Source: an uncultured Synergistia bacterium
GTDB taxonomy: Bacteria; Eremiobacterota; SpSt-956; JAKJGF01
Length of the DNA: 5,914 nucleotides
Direction of reading: 5' to 3'
Assembly (NCBI GenBank): GCA_937888925.1
Contig: CALARM010000920.1
Span: forward strand, 1-5,914
Under the pieces are notes generated by a model that made no database searches, had not been told where the DNA came from, and was given only the letters and a program-made list of their open reading frames with translations. Below are positions 1 through 5,587 of the stretch, one piece after another. Numbering within the stretch: position 1 is the stretch's first letter; every line of letters begins with the position of its first letter. Made by a program: the position numbers and the translations under genes.

Positions 1-1412
1 AAGGCGATGTTTTTGTAATTGAAACACCGGGAGGGGGAGGGTTCGGATATAACAGTAAAAGGTGATGGTTGATTTTCTTTTGCAATTGGAGTCTTTATCT
101 TTCCTGTTCCAAACCATCCCTGCCCAAGGCATTCCTGCTCGATTCTGGCCCCACTTGCAATAGAGCCTATAGTCAAAGCTAATGCAGATGTTGCCGGGTT
201 AATAATTTTAAAATCAGGGTTTTCTACAAGGTAAAGTGGGTAATTATCTTCAACCTCACCAATTGTTTCATATATGTCTACTGGATCTTTATTTCCAGTT
301 GCAACAATAAAAACAACATCAGGAAAGGTAAAAGCTAATTCATCAATAAGTGCTGCAAGGGGTAATTGTCGGTGATAGTCTCTATGCCATACTTCGTTAC
401 CATTACCAAGAGAAACATTAACAATTCTTATATGATAATCAGGATTCGATAAAAAGCTTTCCACTGCATCTTTAAATTGATTTTCCAGTAGTTTCTCAGG
501 ATCATATATTGCTGAAATGTTTCCTGTAATATCATGTCTTTCTGCATACATTACTTTAGCGGAAAAAATCCAATTTGAAGATGTAAACTCTTTGTTTTCA
601 AAACAGGTCTCAATATTACCATATGCTGCACAACCGGCGACAGCCGTACCATGTCCTGTAGTATCATGTATTTCTCTCTCACCGACTTGAAAATTATCTT
701 CTCCTCCTACGCATTTTTCCAACATTGGATGATTTGAAATTATCCCGGAATCAATGATAAGTATTCCTGCTGCATCTTCCTTAGGTCCATTGATTTGAAT
801 TTTAGAAATGTCGGGTTTTGTGTATTCAAAAGGATTAAATTGTGTTTTGAAAGGCCTATCAGCTCTTGAAATCTCCTTGAGATTAATAATTTCATTAAAT
901 ATACTTTTTGTTAATTTAGCCCTTAACAGCACAAATGTTCTGGTTATCAATGTATCTGTTATTCTAAATTTTGTCCAATCTGAATAAGTTTGTTTTAATT
1001 GATTAATAAAAGTTTCATTTTTTTGAGGGTCGGTCATTTTCCATAATTCTATATCAATAAAATCTGCTGTCTCATCAATTGGATTATCCTGCAATCCTTT
1101 TCCAATCTTTTCTTCTACGGGAATATCCTGAAAGGAATCTATTGCATTAAAAAAATCGTATTGGGGCCCTTCTTCCTGTCCATAAGTTGCTAATTTATTT
1201 TTAAATCCCATCAATTGCTCATCATCGGAAAAAACAACCCAGTAACCCTTCTTGTTTTCAGCTACTGATAAAACATGAATCCCCATTGATGATAGAGTTT
1301 TATCAAACCCTTCCGGTGAGACATCCTGATTAATTTTAATTTCATAGATTAAAGAAGGGTCTATTCTGCCGGAGAATTTATTTTTCAATTTAGAGCCTAT
1401 CCGAAAAGTCAT
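1..1412 (-). CDS. Subtilisin-like S8 family serine peptidase, C-terminally truncated at a gene junction
   Basis: The frame is open from ATG at 1412 to the window edge (470 codons). Residues 1-210 are an N-terminal region with no recognised catalytic motif. The S8 domain follows. LIIDSGI carries the catalytic Asp (D221, codon 752-750). GHGTAVAG carries the catalytic His (H254, codon 653-651). VATGN carries the oxyanion Asn (N374, codon 293-291). NPATSALALTIGS is the usual strand before the Ser loop. The GTS-x-A-x-P serine motif is absent from the visible part. After the family-like QPSPFT (about 54-70), where relatives usually continue with Arg-x-Gly-Pro-Gly, the sequence turns into the antisense of a hydantoinase B C-terminus, so the Ser was probably lost. 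The start codon and its GAAAGG ribosome site lie inside a 68-bp inverted-repeat element, 8 bp past the hsdS fragment stop. The authentic N-terminus may therefore also be changed. S8 peptidases of this general kind occur in defence islands, which fits the restriction genes beside it. The enzyme is probably inactive. Confidence 0.82.
   Translation of the reverse strand, partial: MTFRIGSKLKNKFSGRIDPSLIYEIKINQDVSPEGFDKTLSSMGIHVLSVAENKKGYWVVFSDDEQLMGFKNKLATYGQEEGPQYDFFNAIDSFQDIPVEEKIGKGLQDNPIDETADFIDIELWKMTDPQKNETFINQLKQTYSDWTKFRITDTLITRTFVLLRAKLTKSIFNEIINLKEISRADRPFKTQFNPFEYTKPDISKIQINGPKEDAAGILIIDSGIISNHPMLEKCVGGEDNFQVGEREIHDTTGHGTAVAGCAAYGNIETCFENKEFTSSNWIFSAKVMYAERHDITGNISAIYDPEKLLENQFKDAVESFLSNPDYHIRIVNVSLGNGNEVWHRDYHRQLPLAALIDELAFTFPDVVFIVATGNKDPVDIYETIGEVEDNYPLYLVENPDFKIINPATSALALTIGSIASGARIEQECLGQGWFGTGKIKTPIAKENQPSPFTVISEPSPSRCFNYKNIA
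3..65 (+). pseudogene. C-terminal end of a hydantoinase B / N-methylhydantoinase B-type (oxoprolinase family) protein, partial
   Basis: This is the only plus-strand coding sequence I can support. Reading from position 3 gives GDVFVIETPGGGGFGYNSKR and then a TGA stop at 63-65. The segment GD-x(3)-IETPGGGG-(Y/F/W)-G is the hallmark C-terminal motif of the hydantoinase B/HyuB and 5-oxoprolinase family, ATP-dependent or ATP-independent hydrolases of cyclic amide rings. Members normally continue for a short, variable stretch after the glycine run. Here the last residues (SKR) are the antisense of conserved S8 peptidase codons (Pro-Phe-Thr), so the real end appears to have been replaced at a breakpoint near 48-56. 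The gene body lies to the left of the window. The match is short but distinctive. Whether the rest of the gene is intact cannot be seen. Confidence 0.7.
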
Positions 1413-1460
1413 CAAATACCTTTCAGTGGTGACAATAAATATTACTTTTCGGATAGGCTC
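1393..1460. mobile_element. 68-bp miniature inverted-repeat element (MITE), IS5-like ends, TTA target duplication
   Basis: GAGCCTATCCGAAAAGT at 1393-1409 and its exact reverse complement at 1444-1460 form 17-bp perfect terminal inverted repeats around a 34-bp centre. The outside bases are TTA on both sides (1390-1392 and 1461-1463), as expected for a 3-bp target duplication. The element is too short to encode anything and would have to be moved in trans. Ends beginning GAGCC and a TNA-type 3-bp duplication recall IS5-family elements, but that family assignment is inference. It lies exactly where hsdS similarity stops. On the minus strand it adds the last HsdS codons, the hsdS TGA, a GAAAGG ribosome site and the ATG of the S8 peptidase gene. 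Confidence 0.75.
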
Positions 1461-1956
1461 TTAAGACAGAGCCTATAGCTTTTTGCTCTGGTAGTGATGG
1501 GAGCAATATATCCACATTGCTTAATATTTCAGTATTTATCGAAGGCATTGTTGCTCCAACGGCAATCATTCTAATTGTATCTTTAAAGGATTCCTGATTG
1601 AAGTAAAATGATAAAAATCTCGAATCGACTAAATTTTCTCTGACACGAACCCTTAATAAACGTCCTGAAAACATCCAGCCGTCTTCTTTCTCATGTACAA
1701 AAGCGCATCTGTCAACAGAACCAACGCGACTAAAAACAACATCCCCTTTTTTTAAGATATATTTTTTTAGTCTTTCTTTATCTTCATCACTTACTAACGG
1801 AAGATTGGAATGAATTATTTTATTATCACCAAGATGTTCAACTGTGATAATTGGAGTTCCAACAGATTTATAATCTCTCTGATGTAACTGACTTCCAAAT
1901 GGCCCGGTTTGAACATTTGCCACATCCCCCAGCTTACATTCCTTCCACTCACTCAT
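1423..1956 (-). CDS. hsdS: Type I restriction-modification specificity subunit HsdS, truncated to one target-recognition domain
   Basis: HsdS binds the split DNA target of a type I restriction-modification enzyme and docks two HsdM subunits. The 177-residue product starts MSEWKECKLGDVANVQTGPF, the usual opening of the first target-recognition domain, and reaches the typical end of that domain, LLPSLPEQKAIGSVL. In a full-length protein (about 400 residues) a conserved helix and a second recognition domain would follow. Here the protein instead runs into the inverted-repeat element, which adds RAYPKSNIYCHH and a TGA at 1425-1423. Removing the element and one TTA copy would still give a stop one codon later (VLN-stop), so hsdS was probably already cut before or during the insertion. 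ATG 1956 has a GGTGGGG ribosome-binding stretch and sits 15 bp after the previous stop, so translation is probably coupled. A functional one-domain half subunit is possible but less likely, as the central helix is missing. Confidence 0.88.
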   Translation of the reverse strand: MSEWKECKLGDVANVQTGPFGSQLHQRDYKSVGTPIITVEHLGDNKIIHSNLPLVSDEDKERLKKYILKKGDVVFSRVGSVDRCAFVHEKEDGWMFSGRLLRVRVRENLVDSRFLSFYFNQESFKDTIRMIAVGATMPSINTEILSNVDILLPSLPEQKAIGSVLRAYPKSNIYCHH

Positions 1957-1971
1957 TATCTAATCCCCACC

Positions 1972-2262
1972 TCATAAAAATTCAGCCTTCAATATAGTTT
2001 TACAAACAGGACATCTGAAATTATTCTCATCTATCTGTTCAAAGAGCAGTCCTGTATCCTTATCTGCAGGCTCACCATTCCGGCATGTAAACAATCGTCC
2101 TCCACAGGCAACATTTTCTATCAGTCCACAGCCACATTCAAGTAATTCTCTATCATCAGTAAACAACTCCCATTCTTCCGCCTGCTTTCTCAACCTCTGA
2201 ATTTCTTTTGCTAATGGCAATATTTCGGCCATTAAAGAAGTTTTATTATTGTTTTTTTTCAT
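1972..2262 (-). CDS. Small cysteine-rich (probable zinc-ribbon) protein of the type I restriction operon
   Basis: I do not recognise a named function. The 96-residue protein has a basic, amphipathic N-terminal part (residues 12-38, including AEILPLAKEIQRLRKQAEE) that could form a helix. A cysteine-rich second half follows, with C43, C45, C53, C60, C84 and C87. The C-terminal CPVC knuckle and an upstream Cys pair suggest a rubredoxin-like zinc ribbon. The upstream pair is spaced C-x-C instead of the usual C-x-x-C, which may weaken metal binding. It lies between the nuclease gene and hsdS in one minus-strand operon, 41 bp after the former and 15 bp before the latter. This suggests a small accessory role in the restriction locus. 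The ATG at 2262 has a purine run AAAAAGGAT very close to it. Met12 is an alternative start but has no visible ribosome site. Confidence 0.65.
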   Translation of the reverse strand: MKKNNNKTSLMAEILPLAKEIQRLRKQAEEWELFTDDRELLECGCGLIENVACGGRLFTCRNGEPADKDTGLLFEQIDENNFRCPVCKTILKAEFL

Positions 2263-2303
2263 ATCCTTTTTCTTTGTAAAAGTCCTATATCCTATCCACT
2301 GGT

Positions 2304-3443
2304 TTACATTTCTTCTATTTCATCATTATCATATTTTTTGTATTCAATCATCAATCTGCTCTTTTCTGTAAATTCATGCAGTTTCTGTTTAAGCAATTCT
2401 TTTGGAATATATCTGGTAATATATTCGGCGACTTTTATGTTTGCTTTGTCCAATTGCATCAGTTCTATCTGTTCCCTATTGCCTTCTGCGCATAATATCA
2501 ATCCGATTGGTTTTTCTTCGTGCTTTTCCATTTCGTATTTTTCTAACCAGTACAGATAGAGTTCCATCTGTCCTTTGTATGAGGCTTTAAATTTTCCGAT
2601 TTTTAATTCAACAGCAATAAGCCTGTTTAATTTTCTATGATAGAACAATAGATCAAGATAAAAATCTTGCTCATCAATAATCATTCTCTTTTGGCGTTCA
2701 ACAAAAGTAAAACCCGTTCCAAGTTCAAGAATAAATCTTTCCAACTCTTTAAGAATTGCTTTTTCAAGGTCTTTTTCCTGAAATGTATCTTTAAGATTTA
2801 AAAAGTCAAGTATATAGGGATCTCTAAAAACAAGGTCCGGTGTTAATTTATTTTCTTCTTTTAACTGTTTAATTTCCAATTTTGCCAGTTCTTCCGGTTT
2901 CTTAGAAATAGCAGTTCGTTCAAATAGCATAGAATTAATTTTTTTTCGTAAAGTTTTGACATTCCATTTTTCAATACAACACATTTGAGCGTAAAAATCT
3001 CTTTGAATCTGATCTTTTATAGGGATTAAAGCAATAAAATGGGTCCAGGTCAATTGTCGTATCAGCGATACGACAATTTTTTGTTCAGGAAAAACTTCAT
3101 TAAATTGAAGCATCCGCCGCAAGTTTTTTTCCGAAAAACTATTGCCATAATCATAAACCAATTTTTCTGAGAGTGTCTTTAGAATTTTTTTTCCGTATTC
3201 TGCACGCTGATTATTCAGTATATCATCATTTATTCGTTTTCCTATATTCCAATATACCATTGTTAGTCCTGCATTTATAGTTCGACTGGTTGCAAAACGT
3301 GCTTCTTCAATTAACTGTTTTATATCGTATAAAAGTTTTGTATCTACATCTAAGCTACTTGTATTAATCTGCTTTGAAGTATTAATCTGATTATCTCCCA
3401 ACTTTCTCCCAACTTTCTCCCAATTTTTTTTCAATAAATTCAA
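2304..3443 (-). CDS. DUF1016 / YhcG-type PD-(D/E)XK nuclease family protein
   Basis: The 379-residue product has the two-part layout of YhcG-like proteins. An N-terminal DUF1016 domain spans about residues 36-175 (with YWNIGKRI, YGKKILKTLSEKL, FSEKNLRRMLQF and IRQLTWTHF). A C-terminal PD-(D/E)XK nuclease-fold domain spans about 200-350. The probable catalytic set is E236, D264 (in FYLDLLFYHR) and E279-x-K281 (in AVELKIGKF), all present. Length is close to the family norm and no break is seen, so this is the one gene of the restriction locus that looks functional. The family is often found inside or beside type I restriction loci, but its activity is poorly defined. Here it lies between hsdM and hsdS. 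The start is TTG at 3443 with AAGG 9 bp upstream; no ATG is available before Met62. The first 33 codons are low-complexity and include 11-bp and 18-bp direct repeats. Confidence 0.9.
   Translation of the reverse strand: MNLLKKNWEKVGRKLGDNQINTSKQINTSSLDVDTKLLYDIKQLIEEARFATSRTINAGLTMVYWNIGKRINDDILNNQRAEYGKKILKTLSEKLVYDYGNSFSEKNLRRMLQFNEVFPEQKIVVSLIRQLTWTHFIALIPIKDQIQRDFYAQMCCIEKWNVKTLRKKINSMLFERTAISKKPEELAKLEIKQLKEENKLTPDLVFRDPYILDFLNLKDTFQEKDLEKAILKELERFILELGTGFTFVERQKRMIIDEQDFYLDLLFYHRKLNRLIAVELKIGKFKASYKGQMELYLYWLEKYEMEKHEEKPIGLILCAEGNREQIELMQLDKANIKVAEYITRYIPKELLKQKLHEFTEKSRLMIEYKKYDNDEIEEM
3052..3078. repeat. Perfect 12-bp inverted repeat with 3-nt loop inside the DUF1016 gene
   Basis: AATTGTCGTATC at 3052-3063 and GATACGACAATT at 3067-3078 are exact reverse complements separated by AGC. 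The palindrome encodes IVVSLIRQL, residues 123-131 of the nuclease, in a conserved part of the DUF1016 domain. It may be a chance product of codon use, or could form an mRNA hairpin. Confidence 0.7.
3361..3389. repeat. 18-bp period direct repeat in the 5' end of the DUF1016 gene
   Basis: GTATTAATCTG occurs at 3361-3371 and again at 3379-3389, an 18-bp step. On the coding strand this gives the doubled hexapeptide QINTSK-QINTSS (residues 19-30). The unit is a multiple of 3 and does not disturb the frame. Confidence 0.7.
3395..3427. repeat. Three 11-bp tandem units in the 5' coding region of the DUF1016 gene
   Basis: CTCCCAACTTT is repeated at 3395-3405 and 3406-3416, and once more with one change (CTCCCAATTTT) at 3417-3427. 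The repeat codes for NWEKVGRKLGDN, just after the TTG start. Because 11 is not a multiple of 3, gain or loss of one unit would put the long downstream frame out of phase with the TTG at 3443. Confidence 0.8.
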
Positions 3444-3493
3444 CCATTCATTCCTTGCAACATCATCATGTTTTTCTAAAGTTCAGTTATTTT

Positions 3494-3541
3494 CAGGGTA
3501 GTCTTTAGAGTAGTCCTCAGGGTAGTTTTCAGGGTAGTTAT
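3494..3541. repeat. Four 12-bp tandem units between hsdM and the DUF1016 gene
   Basis: The units are CAGGGTAGTCTT (3494-3505), TAGAGTAGTCCT (3506-3517), CAGGGTAGTTTT (3518-3529) and CAGGGTAGTTAT (3530-3541). They fill most of the 116-bp gap between the hsdM stop and the nuclease start. In one minus-strand frame they spell a NYPE/DYPE four-residue repeat with no start codon. In another they give TTLK/TTLR repeats within a 27-codon ORF (3559-3476). Low-complexity four-residue linkers of this sort occur before C-terminal winged-helix parts of some ATP-binding proteins near restriction genes. The block could be the remnant of such a lost gene, but this is inference. Confidence 0.75.
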
Positions 3542-3910
3542 TCCTGATGAATACCCCATTTAATTTTTATCTCCCAATTCAATTCTGGCCAGATTTTCTA
3601 ATATTTGTTTATTTAACAATGCTTCCTCTTTTAACTGTTCTTCAAATTCTGCCTTCAATTGATTAAATCTTTCATTAAAATTAAAATCATCTTCATCATC
3701 AGGTAAGCCCACATATCTTCCAGGTGTGAGAACATAATCCAGTTCTTTAACTTTTTCAATAGAAGCAGAATTGCAGAAACCTTTTACATCTTCATAATTA
3801 CCATTCGGATTACGCCAGTTATGGTATGTTCCGGCAATTTTTTCTATATCATCTGTTGAAAGTTCACGGGTCCTGCGGTTAATCAGGTGTCCCATGTTAC
3901 GGGCATCGAT

Positions 3911-3917
3911 AAAAAAA
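3911..3917 (-). other. Frameshift site in hsdM: seven-T run, one base short
   Basis: On the coding strand GAAATTTTTTTATCGATGCC reads E-I-F-L-S-M and ends after LSMPVTWDT. With one more T it would read [10 protein letters not shown], which is the family sequence and joins piece 2 to piece 3. A -1 slip in a homopolymer is the simplest cause. A sequencing or assembly error is the main alternative. Confidence 0.85.
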
Positions 3918-4358
3918 TTTCGTCTTTTCTGTTACGAAATTTGCCGTTTTCAGGCAAAGGCATAGCTTTCCCCCTACAAATAAACCAGAGACCTGCAGGA
4001 ATCTGTGTATTCAAAAATAGTTTTGAAGGCAGATTTACAATGCAATCAACCAGTCTGGCTTCAATCAATTCTTTTCTTATATCACCTTCACCGGAAGTTT
4101 TTGATGTTAAAGCACCTTTTGCCAGAACAAAACCTGCCTGACCGGCCGGATTTAAATGATAAAGGAAGTGCTGTATCCAGGCATAATTGGCATTTCCTGC
4201 AGGAGGGACACCGTATTTCCATCTGCCGTCTTTTCTCAGCAGTTCACCGCTCCAATCGCTATCATTAAAAGGCGGATTCGCAATTACATAGTCTACTTTA
4301 AGATCTTTGTGAGAGTCATTTAAAAAAGACCCCTCGTTGTTCCATTTTACCTGTGAAC

Positions 4359-4365
4359 TGTTTAT
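4359..4365 (-). other. Internal deletion junction in hsdM with ATAAACA microhomology
   Basis: Family similarity changes from the N-terminal block (AAEYK, frame of ATG 4465) to a block about 200 residues further on (INSSQVKW) within the 7 bases ATAAACA on the coding strand. These bases fit both sides: GAATATAAACA for Glu-Tyr-Lys-His and ATAAACAGT for Ile-Asn-Ser. This is what a deletion between short direct repeats leaves behind. The two blocks end up in different frames, so the deletion length was not a multiple of 3. Confidence 0.75.
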
Positions 4366-4591
4366 ATTCTGCTGCATCGATATTTTTTCTGAGTTTATCT
4401 GCCGATTTCCAGAGTTGTTTTTCGATTGGTTCGTTTGCGCCGTTTGAATTCTTATTTTTTGACATTTCATTCTCCATTATTCTGGTTTTCTTTTTCTCTT
4501 TTTACTTAATTCTATTTTCTTGAATAGATATCCTATGGGTTTATTAATTTTTTGAGAATTTATCAATAAAAGGTATCATCTGCAGGAAACC

Positions 4592-4627
4592 GACAGGGCC
4601 GGCTCTCTGTCGAGAACCGGCCCTGTC
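4592..4627 (-). terminator. GC-rich hairpin, probable transcription terminator after the exported-protein gene
   Basis: GACAGGGCCGGCTCTC (4592-4607) pairs with GAGAACCGGCCCTGTC (4612-4627) over 16 bp around a 4-nt loop. The single imperfection (4603/4616) is a C-A mismatch in a plus-strand transcript but a G-U pair in a minus-strand transcript, which favours the minus orientation. It begins 18 bp past the stop of the gene at 4645-5559. The following U tract is weak (GGTTTCC), so termination may be partial. The AT-rich stretch between it and hsdM (about 4478-4591) shows no clear promoter; TTGATA at 4566-4561 is a possible but weak -35 box. Confidence 0.7.
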
Positions 4628-4644
4628 AAATTACTTATAAATTT

Positions 4645-5559
4645 CTATCTTCTGCCTCTGTGAAAGCCTCCGCCTCCACCGCTTCCCCATGTTCTGCCTG
4701 CATGATTTATATCTCCGTCGGCACCCCTCCAGGTAGCACCTGCATGGTTTATATTACCATTCGGCCCCCACGTAGAACCTGCATGGACTACCCCGTTATC
4801 ACCCCATGCCGTTGCTCCCGAATGGTTTACCCATCCATTGGAACCCCACGTGGTACCTCGGTGAACTACAGAATTACTGGTCCATCCCGTCGTACCTGCA
4901 TGATAGACGGAACCATTGTAGAATGTGGAGTGATTCCATCTTGTATAAGGTGTAACATAACAGCGATCCACATCAAAACAGCGGACAATATTGGCGGAAT
5001 AATAATCATAATCCAGTGCTGCACCGATAGCTATTCCTGTTGCAAGCCCCAGTCCTACCGGATAATAATCAGGATCATCGTCTACATCTACATTGACCGT
5101 AGCAGGTGGTGTTGTATTATAGGTATTATAAGTTACATTTTCAGACTGACCTGAACCTGGCTGCTGTGAATCTACAGGAACTGTTATGGCTATGAGAGTT
5201 TTACCTGCCACATTATTACTTGTATATTGAAGACCCATAGCTGTCAGTACAGGTAAAAAAGGTACGCATAAAATCGCGTTCTTCCCTGTGCCAACCATTC
5301 CGCCGTAGGATACATTCTCTTTTATCTGGTCTTCTGTTACACCGAAATAATATTTAAAGAAAGTAGAATCTATAAACAGAGTATTCTGATAGTTTGCCAC
5401 AGTATAGGCTCCGACTGCATCATTATTTATTGCTATTCCTATCTGATCCTGCGGCACTACAAGCGAATTGTCAAATTGCATGACCTGTATGGACGCACAG
5501 GCAGGAAATATGGCCAGACACATTGTAATGATTATTAAAGAAATCATTATTTTTTTCAT
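4645..5559 (-). CDS. Exported protein with stalk-like domain and C-terminal His/Trp/Gly tandem repeats
   Basis: Function unknown. The 304-residue product starts with a clear signal peptide (MKKIMISLIIITMCLAIFPA, then CAS). Cleavage could be by signal peptidase I at ACA-S, or at Cys21 as a lipoprotein, although FPAC is a weak lipobox. Residues about 28-128 resemble the stalk module of copper amine oxidase N-terminal domains (VPFLPVLTAMGLQYTS, then a beta strand), at low certainty. Residues 129-165 are a Ser/Thr/Asp-rich linker. Residues 166-183 form a hydrophobic glycine-rich stretch (YPVGLGLATGIAIGAAL). Residues 208-292 hold about six imperfect 12-15 residue repeats of the type NG-x-V/I-x-H-x-G-x-T-x-W-G. 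The tail is GGGGGFHRGRR. The start is secured by AAGGAGG at 5577-5571, 11 bp upstream. It lies 28 bp after the ankyrin gene in the same direction, probably in one transcript, and ends at a hairpin. Confidence 0.75.
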   Translation of the reverse strand: MKKIMISLIIITMCLAIFPACASIQVMQFDNSLVVPQDQIGIAINNDAVGAYTVANYQNTLFIDSTFFKYYFGVTEDQIKENVSYGGMVGTGKNAILCVPFLPVLTAMGLQYTSNNVAGKTLIAITVPVDSQQPGSGQSENVTYNTYNTTPPATVNVDVDDDPDYYPVGLGLATGIAIGAALDYDYYSANIVRCFDVDRCYVTPYTRWNHSTFYNGSVYHAGTTGWTSNSVVHRGTTWGSNGWVNHSGATAWGDNGVVHAGSTWGPNGNINHAGATWRGADGDINHAGRTWGSGGGGGFHRGRR

Positions 5560-5587
5560 AATACTTAAAACCTCCTTGATGTAATTA

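Larger units (their letters stand above)
3560..4465 (-). pseudogene. hsdM: Type I restriction-modification methylase subunit HsdM, broken by an internal deletion and a frameshift
   Basis: HsdM is the N6-adenine methyltransferase subunit of type I systems. Three pieces are visible. Piece 1 starts at ATG 4465 (GGAG at 4475-4472, 6 bp upstream; ATG 4477 is in the same frame). It reads [20 protein letters not shown] and on to AAEYK, the usual HsdM N-terminus, then leaves the family at codon 35-36. Piece 2, in another frame from about 4365, reads [14 protein letters not shown] and carries the catalytic NPPF (4278-4267), [23 protein letters not shown] and [10 protein letters not shown]. Piece 3 is back in the first frame from 3910: [17 protein letters not shown] to the stop TAA at 3562-3560, with a charged C-terminal tail. 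Rejoined, they give about 303 residues against roughly 500 for a normal subunit. The missing roughly 200 include the SAM-binding motif I region and the flanking helical region. An ORF from ATG 4470 opens piece 2, but its first 35 residues are an out-of-frame reading of piece 1. No active methylase can be made. Confidence 0.93.

Noticed and set aside
161..173. AGAGCCTATAG at the left end as another copy of the miniature element end
   Set aside because: It is explained by the conserved S8 codons Thr-Ile-Gly-Ser-Ile; only 9-10 bases match and there is no partner repeat or flanking duplication.
2338..2559. Plus-strand 73-codon open frame opposite the DUF1016 gene
   Set aside because: Antisense of the conserved nuclease C-terminus; the product is low-complexity Ser/Phe/Ile sequence.
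3476..3559. 27-codon minus-strand ORF directly after hsdM as a real small gene
   Set aside because: It consists almost entirely of the 12-bp repeat. The ribosome site would be a poorly spaced GGGAG, and no known peptide matches. It is kept only as a possible gene remnant.
3887..4268. Two overlapping plus-strand open frames opposite hsdM
   Set aside because: They are mirror frames of well-conserved HsdM coding sequence (NPPF region) and show no family likeness or ribosome site.
4660..5154. Long plus-strand open frame opposite the exported-protein gene
   Set aside because: It is the antisense of the repeat region. The minus strand has a signal peptide, a strong ribosome site and a sensible protein, while the plus product is Ile/Cys/Arg-rich low-complexity sequence with no family likeness.
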